7,099 nt of DNA from Actinomycetota bacterium (GTDB lineage Bacteria; Actinomycetota; Acidimicrobiia; Acidimicrobiales; JACCXE01): positions 1-7,099 of the forward strand of contig JACCXE010000069.1 of the NCBI GenBank assembly GCA_013697265.1, written 5' to 3'. Below the pieces are notes generated by a model. The model did not search any database. It was given only the letters and a program-made list of their open reading frames with translations, and was not told where the DNA came from. Made by a program: the position numbers and the translations under genes. Positions 1 to 6,364 of this stretch are shown here, piece after piece (the first letter of the stretch is position 1; each line of letters starts with the position of its first letter).

Positions 1-448
1 GTTTTACGACGCACAGGCGGTGGACCCGTTCCAACCCATAAAAGGCGGATCCGCCAACAACTACGACTACGTCAACGGCGACCCCATCAACAACCTCGAC
101 CTCGCGGGCACATGGTGCATCGGAAAGCGCTGCATTCGCTCGCCCGATCAAACACAAGTTCACCTTGCGCGGTGTTCTTCGGTTCGGGGCGAACGCCGCC
201 GGTTTCGCGGCCCTGGCGCGTTGGGTTTTGGTACCGCGGGGCTCGGTCCGGCGATGGTTCTCGGGGTCGGTTCCGGCATTCTGAGCGCGGGCGCCCTGGT
301 TCGGGCCCACACTCAACGCAAGTGCAGGGGCGGCAAAGGCTCGGCCGAGTGCTTCGCTGATGCCGTCAACATCGCGACGTTGCCATTTAACGGAATCAAG
401 GCCGGAATACGAGCGTCGCGCTTCTTTTCGTTCACGACATATTTCTGA
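1..448 (+). CDS. RHS/YD-repeat protein, C-terminal fragment
   Basis: This is the 3' end of a larger gene cut by the window edge; the frame starts at base 2 and the TGA stop is at 446-448. The first codons read FYDAQAVDPFQP, then GGSANNYDYVNGDPINNLDL and AGT. This matches the end of the RHS repeat-associated core (Y-x-Y-V-N-G-D-P-x-N-x-x-D-x-x-G). RHS proteins are large secreted or surface shells that often carry a variable C-terminal toxin domain; that is family knowledge. Here about 110 residues follow the core. They include a hydrophobic Gly/Ala-rich stretch (bases 218-300) and a KCRGGKGSAEC motif (bases 320-352), and I recognise no nuclease or other toxin motif. Between about 120 and 218 the annotated frame gives an Arg-rich, unconvincing peptide while the +1 frame gives a plausible one, so the tail may be frameshifted twice. 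I am confident of the RHS assignment and unsure of the tail's function and integrity. Confidence 0.75.
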   Translation, partial: FYDAQAVDPFQPIKGGSANNYDYVNGDPINNLDLAGTWCIGKRCIRSPDQTQVHLARCSSVRGERRRFRGPGALGFGTAGLGPAMVLGVGSGILSAGALVRAHTQRKCRGGKGSAECFADAVNIATLPFNGIKAGIRASRFFSFTTYF

Positions 449-468
449 CCAACCAGTTAACCCATGCC

Positions 469-475
469 GGAAGGG
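469..475 (+). promoter_or_regulatory. Shine-Dalgarno site for the small membrane protein
   Basis: GGAAGGG lies seven bases before the ATG at 483. It is a good match to the anti-Shine-Dalgarno complement at a normal distance. It argues for the start at 483 rather than the longer in-frame ATG at 360, which would overlap the RHS gene by about 90 bases and has no comparable site. Confidence 0.55.
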
Positions 476-482
476 CGCGCTG

Positions 483-671
483 ATGGTGGATCTCGGGCTC
501 GTATTCCTCGCAATGGGACTTGCTGGATCGATCTCGGTCTTGGTCATGCGGCCAAACACGCGGCTCGACGTAGCAACGCAACGGGCCCGTGCGACGACTA
601 GAGAACTCTCGGCGTGGGCAAGCGCGGCGCTGCTCACGGTCGCTCTGATTCTTATTCTGAACGGACGGTGA
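483..671 (+). CDS. Small two-pass membrane protein, unknown function
   Basis: The reading frame encodes 62 residues with ATG at 483 and TGA at 669-671. I do not recognise a family. Two hydrophobic segments are visible: residues 4-22 (LGLVFLAMGLAGSISVLVM) and about 44-60 (ending ALLTVALILIL). They are joined by a hydrophilic Arg/Thr-rich loop at 23-43. The positively charged loop suggests that both termini face outward and the loop faces the cytoplasm, by the positive-inside rule. The gene starts 34 bases after the RHS stop on the same strand, so the two may be co-transcribed. Small membrane proteins directly behind RHS or other polymorphic toxin genes are sometimes immunity proteins, but this is only a positional inference. 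It could also be an unrelated small gene. A well-placed ribosome binding site and a sensible membrane pattern support it being real. Confidence 0.5.
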   Translation: MVDLGLVFLAMGLAGSISVLVMRPNTRLDVATQRARATTRELSAWASAALLTVALILILNGR

Positions 672-746
672 TAAGTAGTCGAACTCGTCGTGGCGTGCGC
701 GAGGTCTCAGGGAAAGCCGATGCGGCGAGCTAAGGGCACTCATTTA

Positions 747-783
747 GGCCGCACCAACTCTCGGCCAAGTGAAGCAATTCACT
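747..783 (+). other. Two tandem short hairpins before nuoE
   Basis: The first is GGCCG (747-751) pairing with CGGCC (762-766) across a 10-base loop. The second is AGTGAA (768-773) pairing with TTCACT (778-783) around a GCAA loop, which is of the stable GNRA type. They could form a weak terminator for the upstream genes or structure in a nuoE leader. There is no T-run after either stem, so a classical intrinsic terminator is not supported. The stems are short enough to arise by chance. Confidence 0.3.
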
Positions 784-788
784 AGTGT
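783..788 (+). promoter_or_regulatory. Possible -10 element (TAGTGT) for the nuo operon
   Basis: TAGTGT fits the actinobacterial TANNNT -10 pattern and ends nine bases before the nuoE ATG at 798. Initiation would then fall at or just before the start codon, giving a leaderless or nearly leaderless mRNA. This would suit the lack of a clear ribosome binding site ahead of nuoE. I find no convincing -35 element, and six-base matches like this are common, so this is tentative. Confidence 0.22.
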
Positions 789-797
789 CGGAATCGT

Positions 798-1373
798 ATG
801 GCTCGGCTCAGCGCGCACAACCTGGTGACGGCCCAGGCGATCATCGCCCGCTACCCCAAACCTCGCTCGGCGCTTGTGCCTTTGTGCCACCTGGCCCAAG
901 AGCAAGATGGCTATTTGGCTGAGGACGCGATGCAGCACGTCGCCGAGTTGATCGGGTGCACCGCGGCTCAGGTCTACGGCACCGCGAGCTTCTACGAAAT
1001 GTTCAAGCTGCACCCCACGGGCAAGTACCTCGTGGGGGTCTGCACGAACATTTCTTGCATGCTCAGCGGGGCGTTCGAGTTGCTTGAGCACTGCGAGCGA
1101 AGCCTCGGCGTGCCCGTGGGCGGCACCACGCCCGACGGCATGTTCACGCTCGAGGAGGTCGAATGCTCGGCTGCGTGCACGGTGGCGCCCGCTGTTCAGG
1201 TGAACTACCGCTACGAGGAAAGCGTCACGCCCGAATCCTTTGACACGCTGGTCGCGCAACTGCGGGCCGGCACCCGCGACGACATCCCTCCCCACGGCGT
1301 ATTGGCCACCGTGCGCCAAACGCCAACCGATCGCTGGGCCAACACCGGCAAAACCGGGGAGCACGCGCCGTGA
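798..1373 (+). CDS. nuoE: NADH-quinone oxidoreductase subunit E (NuoE)
   Basis: NuoE is the thioredoxin-like [2Fe-2S] subunit of the NADH-oxidising module of complex I and carries cluster N1a, next to the FMN in NuoF. The 191-residue product has an N-terminal helical part (residues 8-70, including Y-G-T-A-S-F-Y at 60-66, close to the family's V-x-x-F-Y motif). The four cluster ligands follow in the family pattern: C82 and C87 in CTNISC, and C123 and C127 in CSAAC. The C-x4-C, x35, C-x3-C spacing is the same as in E. coli NuoE. After the fold ends there is a C-terminal tail of roughly 25 residues, so the protein is somewhat longer than the E. coli one. The start is well fixed: an in-frame TAG at 783-785 lies upstream and ATG 798 is the first start after it. 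There is only a weak GGAA ahead of it. The gene overlaps nuoF by four bases (GTGA). Confidence 0.96.
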   Translation: MARLSAHNLVTAQAIIARYPKPRSALVPLCHLAQEQDGYLAEDAMQHVAELIGCTAAQVYGTASFYEMFKLHPTGKYLVGVCTNISCMLSGAFELLEHCERSLGVPVGGTTPDGMFTLEEVECSAACTVAPAVQVNYRYEESVTPESFDTLVAQLRAGTRDDIPPHGVLATVRQTPTDRWANTGKTGEHAP

Positions 1374-2737
1374 CCGTGAGAAGCGATTTGCCCAAGATCG
1401 TGAGCGGCCGATGGGACATCGCGGACGCGCACACCCTCGACGGCTACCTCCGCACCGGCGGTTACGAAGGCCTGCGACGGGCGCTGGCCATGCAACCGGC
1501 CGAAGTGGTGGACATTGTCACCGGCGCCACCGTGCAGGGCCGGGGCGGCGCCGGCTTCCCCGCCGGCAACAAGTGGCACTTCCTCGACACAGCCGCGTTC
1601 CCGCACTGGATCGTGGTCAACGGCGACGAATCCGAGCCCGGCACCCATAAAGACCGCACGCTCATGGAGCGCGACCCGCACCAACTGATCGAGGGCTCGC
1701 TTATCGCCGCGTACGCGTGCAAGGCGTCGCAGGTATTCCTTTACGTGCGAGGCGAGATGGCCTTCGCGCAAGAGCGGATCGCGGCCGCACTGAACGAGGC
1801 CTACGCCAACAACTACGTGGGCAAGAACATCTTGGGCACCGATTGGTCCGTCGACATCACCCTGCACTGGGGCGCCGGCGCCTACATCGTGGGTGACGAA
1901 ACCGCGCTGCTTGAGTCGCTTGAAGGCAAGCGGGGCATGCCCCGCCCCAAGCCGCCCTATTTCCCCGCGGTGATGGGCCTTTATATGAACCCGACGATCG
2001 TTAACAACGTCGAGACGCTGTCGAACCTGCCCTGGATCATGGTCAACGGTGCTGAAGCGTTCGCCGCGATTGGAAGCGTTAAGTCCAATGGCACCCGGCT
2101 CATCGCGGTGTCGGGCCACGTGAAGCAACCCGGCACCTACGAGGTCGAGTGCGGCGTGGTCACCTTCCGCGAGGTCTTCTACGACCCGTCGCTCGGCGGC
2201 GGCATTCGCGACGACAACGACCTAAAGGCGTTCATTCCCGGCGGGGGCTCCGCTCCGTGGTTCTTCGAAGAGCACCTCGACATGCCGCTCGACCCGACGG
2301 TGGTGGGTCCGGCCGGCTCCATGCTCGGCTCGGGTGCGATCGTGGCCATGGACTCCACCACCGACATGGTCAAAGCGTGCTGGCGGCTTGTGAAGTTCTA
2401 CGCCCGTGAAAGCTGCGGTAAGTGCACGCCGTGCCGCGAAGGCACCAGCTGGCTCGAACTCATCCTCGAGCGCATCATCAAGGGCCACGGCCGTCCCGAA
2501 GACATCGGCCTGCTTCTCGACATCGGCGACAACATCAGCCCCGGCCCGTTCCCAGGTCCGAACGTCACACCCGGGGAACCGGCCTACGCGCCGTTCCCAT
2601 ACAAGAAGACCACGATCTGCGATCTCGGTCCGTCCGTCGTGTCGCCGCTGATGAGCGCGTTGCGCCGCTTCCCCGACGAGTTCGACGCCTACATCGCCCG
2701 CAACCCCCGCAAGCTCATCGAGGTGGCCAGTGCCTGA
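1370..2737 (+). CDS. nuoF: NADH-quinone oxidoreductase subunit F (NuoF), NADH- and FMN-binding
   Basis: NuoF oxidises NADH, passes a hydride to FMN, and hands electrons to the [4Fe-4S] cluster N3 at the entry to complex I. The 455-residue product shows the family motifs in order. The FMN glycine loop GRGGAGFP is at 57-64, and NGDESEPGTHKDR is at 84-96. The nucleotide/FMN-contact block GAGAYIVGDETALLESLEG is at 168-186, and NNVETL is at 212-217. The N3 ligands are C349, C352 and C355 in ESCGKCTPCREG, with C417 in TTICDLGP as the fourth. The gap from C355 to C417 is about 20 residues longer than in E. coli NuoF because of a Pro/Gly-rich insertion at roughly 390-413. Translation starts at GTG 1370, with GGGGAG at 1356-1361 inside the end of nuoE as ribosome binding site; GTG 1376 is a less likely alternative. 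The 3' end overlaps nuoG by eight bases. Confidence 0.97.
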   Translation: MTVRSDLPKIVSGRWDIADAHTLDGYLRTGGYEGLRRALAMQPAEVVDIVTGATVQGRGGAGFPAGNKWHFLDTAAFPHWIVVNGDESEPGTHKDRTLMERDPHQLIEGSLIAAYACKASQVFLYVRGEMAFAQERIAAALNEAYANNYVGKNILGTDWSVDITLHWGAGAYIVGDETALLESLEGKRGMPRPKPPYFPAVMGLYMNPTIVNNVETLSNLPWIMVNGAEAFAAIGSVKSNGTRLIAVSGHVKQPGTYEVECGVVTFREVFYDPSLGGGIRDDNDLKAFIPGGGSAPWFFEEHLDMPLDPTVVGPAGSMLGSGAIVAMDSTTDMVKACWRLVKFYARESCGKCTPCREGTSWLELILERIIKGHGRPEDIGLLLDIGDNISPGPFPGPNVTPGEPAYAPFPYKKTTICDLGPSVVSPLMSALRRFPDEFDAYIARNPRKLIEVASA

Positions 2738-5180
2738 GGCGGAGGAGACCACCGAAAAGGACGCCGACGTCACCGAGCAGGGCGTCGAGCAGGAGCAGGC
2801 ACCGCCGCCACCCCCCGGCGTACCCGTCACCATCGACGGCCAACTGGTCTACGCAGACAAGGGTGAACTGCTGATTGAAGCGGCCGAACGCGTCGGCTCG
2901 CACATCCCCCGCTTCTGTTACCACGAGCGCCTGCGGCCCGTCGGCATGTGCCGCATGTGCCTGGTCGAGGTCGACAGTGGCCGCGGCCCGATGTTGTCGC
3001 CGGCGTGCTTGGTCGAGTGCACGCCCGACATGAAGGTCGAAACCCGAAGCGACAAGGCGCTGAAGGCGCAAGACGGCGTAATCGAGTTCCTGCTCGTCAA
3101 CCATCCGCTGGACTGCCCGGTCTGCGACAAGGGCGGCGAGTGCCCGCTGCAAGACAACACGATCGCGTTCGGCCCCGGCGAGAGCCGCATGGTCGAAGAG
3201 AAGCGTCACCGCGAGAAGCCGATCCCGCTCAGCGACCTGGTGTTGCTCGACCGCGAGCGCTGCATCCTGTGCGACCGCTGCACGCGCTTCGCCGACGAAG
3301 TCGCGGGCGATCCACTCATTCAGTTCATCCAGCGGGGCGTGGAGACCGAGGTGAACACGTTCCCGAACGATCCCTTCGCCAGCTACTTCAGCGGCAACAC
3401 GGTGCAGCTGTGCCCGGTCGGCGCGCTCACCTCGAAGCCGTATCGCTTCGCGGCGCGTCCGTGGGACCTCGAGTCGGCCGAGTCGACTTGCACCACGTGC
3501 TCGGTCGGGTGCCGCATCGCGGTGCAGTCCTCGGGCACCGAGGTCACGCGCTACCTCGGGCTCGACAGCGATCCCGTGAATCACGGTTGGCTGTGCGACA
3601 AGGGTCGCTTCGCCTACGAGTCGATCAACAACACCGACGCCCGCGTCACGGCGCCGATGGTGCGCAAGCACGGTGAGCTTGTCGAAGTGAGCTGGGGTGA
3701 AGCGTTGGCCGCCGCGGCGAAGGGCATCAAGGACGCGCTCGACCGTCACGGTCCGTCGTCGGTGGGCATCATCGGCGGCGCCCGCCTCACCAACGAAGAC
3801 GCGTTCGCCTGGGCCAAACTGGCCAAAGACGTCATCGGCACCAACAACGTCGACTGCCAGCTCGACGACGGCCTGCCCGCTGAGATCGTGCTCGGCCTGC
3901 CCAAAGCCACGATCGACGAAGCCTGCGCCGCTCCCGTCGTGGTGCTGCTCGCCCCCGACCTCAAACAAGAGCTGCCCGTGCTGTTCCTGCGTCTACGGGA
4001 CTCGGTTACCAAGGGCACCACCAAGCTGATCGAGCTCACGCCCGCGTCGACGGCGTTCACGCCCTTCGCCGCGACAAGCCTGATGTACCGGCCCGGCGAA
4101 GCCGCCGCCGTCGCCGCCGCTTTGGTCGACGACGCGCCGGCCGCCGACATCGGCCCTGTTTCCGCCGCATCGATCACCGCGGCCCGCCAGGCGTTGAAGA
4201 CGCCCGGTGTGGTCGTGATCCTCGGTCGGCCGTCCACCGCCGAGGCTGCCAACTTCGTGGCCGACGCCGCGCTCGTGCTCAATGCCGGCCTCACCGGAGT
4301 GAAGTTCCTTTCCGCGTTGCGCCGGGCCAACGTGCACGGCGCCCTCGGCGCGGGCTTGGCGCCCACCGGCGACGGACTCGACACCGGAGCCATGTTGCGC
4401 GCTGCGTCTAACGGCAAGCTGGCCGCGCTCGTGTTGCTCGGCTCCGACCCCGCCACCGACGTGCCCGACGCCAGCCTCGCCCAGCGCGGCCTGGCCGGCG
4501 CCGGGTTCACGATCGCGGTCGAGGCGGCCGTGTCGCCGTCGTCGTCACGAGCCGACGTAATCCTTCCCGCCGCCACTTTTGCGGAACGCAACGGGTCCAC
4601 CACCAACATCGAAGGCCGCGTCACCCGCGTGTCGCAGAAGGTCCCGTCTCCCGGCGTCGCATGGGAAGACTGGATGATCGCGGCCGAACTCGCCGGCGCC
4701 CTCGGTGGCGATCTCGGCTTCGAAACCGTCGAAGACGTTGCCGCCGCCGCGGGGCTGTCGTCCGACGTGGCCGCCGGTGACGGCACCGTGGTGGCCCCGC
4801 CCACCGCGTTCAGCGCCCGGTCGCTCGCGGCCAACGCCGATATCCCCATGCCCGCGCTCGACGCGTACTCGCTACGCCTGGTGTCTGGCCGCATGCTCTA
4901 CGACAACGGCTGGGCCACCGCTTCGTCGCCGTCGCTGGCCAACTTGGCCAAGCCGGTCGCGTTGCGGGCGAACCCACGCGACCTCGATCGCCTGGGCGTC
5001 ACCACCGGCGCGCAGGTGCGAGTAAGTGGCGCGCATGCCAGCTTCGTCGTTGCGGTGAAGGCCGACCCCGGCGTGCCGCTTGGTTCGGCCTGGCTGCCGG
5101 TGAACGTCGCCGTGGACGACGCCCGTTCGCTTATCGACGCCAGCAGCCCGGTCACCGACGTGCGGATCGAGAACGTCTGA
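2730..5180 (+). CDS. nuoG: NADH-quinone oxidoreductase subunit G (NuoG)
   Basis: NuoG is the largest peripheral subunit of complex I and relays electrons from N3 towards NuoI. The 816-residue product carries ligands for four clusters. N1b [2Fe-2S] is C63, C74, C77 and C93. N5 is the His-Cys3 motif H125, C129, C132 and C138. N4 is C178, C181, C184 and C228. N7 is C254, C257, C261 and C289, with the same internal spacing as E. coli. A molybdopterin-oxidoreductase-like domain without a catalytic role follows, with recognisable DVILPAATFAERNGSTTNIE at 609-628 and a C-terminal beta-rich domain near 710-816. Residues 2-29 are an unusual acidic, Pro-tailed leader (PEAEETTEKD to APPPPP) before the ferredoxin domain. 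The GTG at 2730 is the only normal start before that domain and has GAGGTGG at 2720-2726. The gene overlaps nuoF by eight bases and nuoH by one. Confidence 0.97.
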   Translation: MPEAEETTEKDADVTEQGVEQEQAPPPPPGVPVTIDGQLVYADKGELLIEAAERVGSHIPRFCYHERLRPVGMCRMCLVEVDSGRGPMLSPACLVECTPDMKVETRSDKALKAQDGVIEFLLVNHPLDCPVCDKGGECPLQDNTIAFGPGESRMVEEKRHREKPIPLSDLVLLDRERCILCDRCTRFADEVAGDPLIQFIQRGVETEVNTFPNDPFASYFSGNTVQLCPVGALTSKPYRFAARPWDLESAESTCTTCSVGCRIAVQSSGTEVTRYLGLDSDPVNHGWLCDKGRFAYESINNTDARVTAPMVRKHGELVEVSWGEALAAAAKGIKDALDRHGPSSVGIIGGARLTNEDAFAWAKLAKDVIGTNNVDCQLDDGLPAEIVLGLPKATIDEACAAPVVVLLAPDLKQELPVLFLRLRDSVTKGTTKLIELTPASTAFTPFAATSLMYRPGEAAAVAAALVDDAPAADIGPVSAASITAARQALKTPGVVVILGRPSTAEAANFVADAALVLNAGLTGVKFLSALRRANVHGALGAGLAPTGDGLDTGAMLRAASNGKLAALVLLGSDPATDVPDASLAQRGLAGAGFTIAVEAAVSPSSSRADVILPAATFAERNGSTTNIEGRVTRVSQKVPSPGVAWEDWMIAAELAGALGGDLGFETVEDVAAAAGLSSDVAAGDGTVVAPPTAFSARSLAANADIPMPALDAYSLRLVSGRMLYDNGWATASSPSLANLAKPVALRANPRDLDRLGVTTGAQVRVSGAHASFVVAVKADPGVPLGSAWLPVNVAVDDARSLIDASSPVTDVRIENV

Positions 5181-6364
5181 TGCAGCTTCTGCACGTGCTC
5201 GCGGCGGATCCGCTGTTCAACGACGGCGTCGACCTCGGCGTGGTGTTGATCGTGGCTTTGAAGACGCTCATCACGTTTGCCGTGCTCATGGTGGCCGTGT
5301 TGTTCATGATTTGGTACGAGCGCAAGCTGATCTCGGACATGCAGAACCGCATCGGCCCGGCCAAGGCCGGCGGCCGGTTCGGCGTGCTGCAATCCCTGGC
5401 CGACGGCATCAAGTTGTTCTTCAAAGAAGACCTGCTACCCGAGCGGGCCGACAAGCGCGTGTACCGCCTCGCTCCATACCTCTCGGCGGTACCCGCGTTC
5501 TTGAGCTTCGCGGTGGTGCCCGTCGGCGGCACGATCACAATTGCCAGCCACGAAACCAACCTCCAGCTCGCCGATCCGCCCGTCGGCATCTTGTTCCTGC
5601 TGGCCATGAGCGGCATCTCGGTCTACGGCGTGATGCTTGCGGGCTGGTCGTCGGGCTCGAAGTATCCCTTGCTCGGCTCGGTACGGGCGTCGGCGCAAAT
5701 GGTCAGCTACGAAGCCGCGCTCGGCCTGTCGATCGCGACGGTGGTGGTTGTGGCCGGAACGTTGTCGACGCACGGAATCGCCTTCGACCAATCGGGGGCG
5801 GGCCCCGGCGGTTTTTTGCCGGCGTGGAACATCATCCGCCTCGGCGTCGTGCCGTTCGTGATCTTCATGATCGCGGCCACCGCCGAGCTCAACCGCCCGC
5901 CCTTCGACCTCGTCGAAGCCGAGCAGGAACTCGTGGGCGGCTTCCACACCGAGTACTCGTCGATCCGGTTCGCGCTGTTCTTCCTGGCCGAGTTCATGAA
6001 CACGGTCACGATGTCGGCGATCATCGTCACGCTGTTCCTCGGTGGCCCGAGCGGCCCGCTGCTCGGCGTGTTGCCCGACTGGCTGTGGCCGATCATCTGG
6101 TTCGTTCTCAAACTCATGGTGTTCCTGTCTGTCTACGTCTGGTTCCGGGCCACGCTGCCCCGGCTGCGCTACGACCAGCTCATGGACCTGGGCTGGAAAG
6201 TGCTCATCCCGCTCTCGCTGTTCTGGCTGCTCGTGATCGCGGCCGTGCGCGTCGAGTCCTGGTACGCCGCCGTTGCCATCCCCGTCGGCCTCGCCATCGC
6301 GTTCCTGCTCAGCCGCGCCATGCAGGTCGGCCGGGCGCGCGTCGAAGAGAAAGTGGGTCAATAA
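5180..6364 (+). CDS. nuoH: NADH-quinone oxidoreductase subunit H (NuoH)
   Basis: NuoH is the integral membrane subunit that forms much of the quinone-binding cavity and connects the peripheral arm to the proton-pumping arm. The 394-residue product has multiple hydrophobic segments; the first spans about residues 19-45. Family signatures are QNRIGP at 55-60, GWSSGSKYPLLGS at 155-167 leading into SYE at 176-178, and the acidic quinone-site loop ELNRPPFDLVEAEQEL at 236-251 followed by GGFHTEYS at 253-260. These loops lie at the cytoplasmic face near the quinone entry in known structures. Length is somewhat above the E. coli protein, with a charged C-terminal tail (RARVEEKVGQ). The ATG shares its A with the nuoG TGA (TGATG), which points to translational coupling; no strong ribosome binding site is seen. 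The stop TAA directly abuts the nuoI ATG. Confidence 0.97.
   Translation: MQLLHVLAADPLFNDGVDLGVVLIVALKTLITFAVLMVAVLFMIWYERKLISDMQNRIGPAKAGGRFGVLQSLADGIKLFFKEDLLPERADKRVYRLAPYLSAVPAFLSFAVVPVGGTITIASHETNLQLADPPVGILFLLAMSGISVYGVMLAGWSSGSKYPLLGSVRASAQMVSYEAALGLSIATVVVVAGTLSTHGIAFDQSGAGPGGFLPAWNIIRLGVVPFVIFMIAATAELNRPPFDLVEAEQELVGGFHTEYSSIRFALFFLAEFMNTVTMSAIIVTLFLGGPSGPLLGVLPDWLWPIIWFVLKLMVFLSVYVWFRATLPRLRYDQLMDLGWKVLIPLSLFWLLVIAAVRVESWYAAVAIPVGLAIAFLLSRAMQVGRARVEEKVGQ

Noticed and set aside
360..482. N-terminal extension of the small membrane protein from ATG 360
   Set aside because: It would overlap the RHS gene by about 90 bases, adds an Arg/Ser-rich segment before the first membrane helix, and lacks the ribosome binding site that precedes ATG 483.
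432..743. Open frame of 103 codons on the - strand opposite the small membrane protein
   Set aside because: Very Arg/Ser-rich, no motif and no clear ribosome binding site; the + strand frame has a good site and a coherent membrane pattern.
780..787. Perfect 8-base palindrome CACTAGTG as an operator
   Set aside because: A single 8-base palindrome is too short to claim as a regulator site without a second copy or a known regulator.
744..2128. Two overlapping open frames on the - strand opposite nuoE and nuoF
   Set aside because: They are antisense to strongly conserved genes and show only shadow-like composition.
2715..3968. Open frame of 417 codons on the - strand opposite nuoG
   Set aside because: It is antisense to the conserved iron-sulfur domains of NuoG, has no recognisable motif, and long stop-free antisense frames are expected at this GC content.
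3746..4894. Open frame of 382 codons on the - strand opposite the NuoG C-terminal domain
   Set aside because: Ser/Ala/Thr-rich low-complexity shadow with no domain signature; the + strand frame carries the conserved NuoG sequence.
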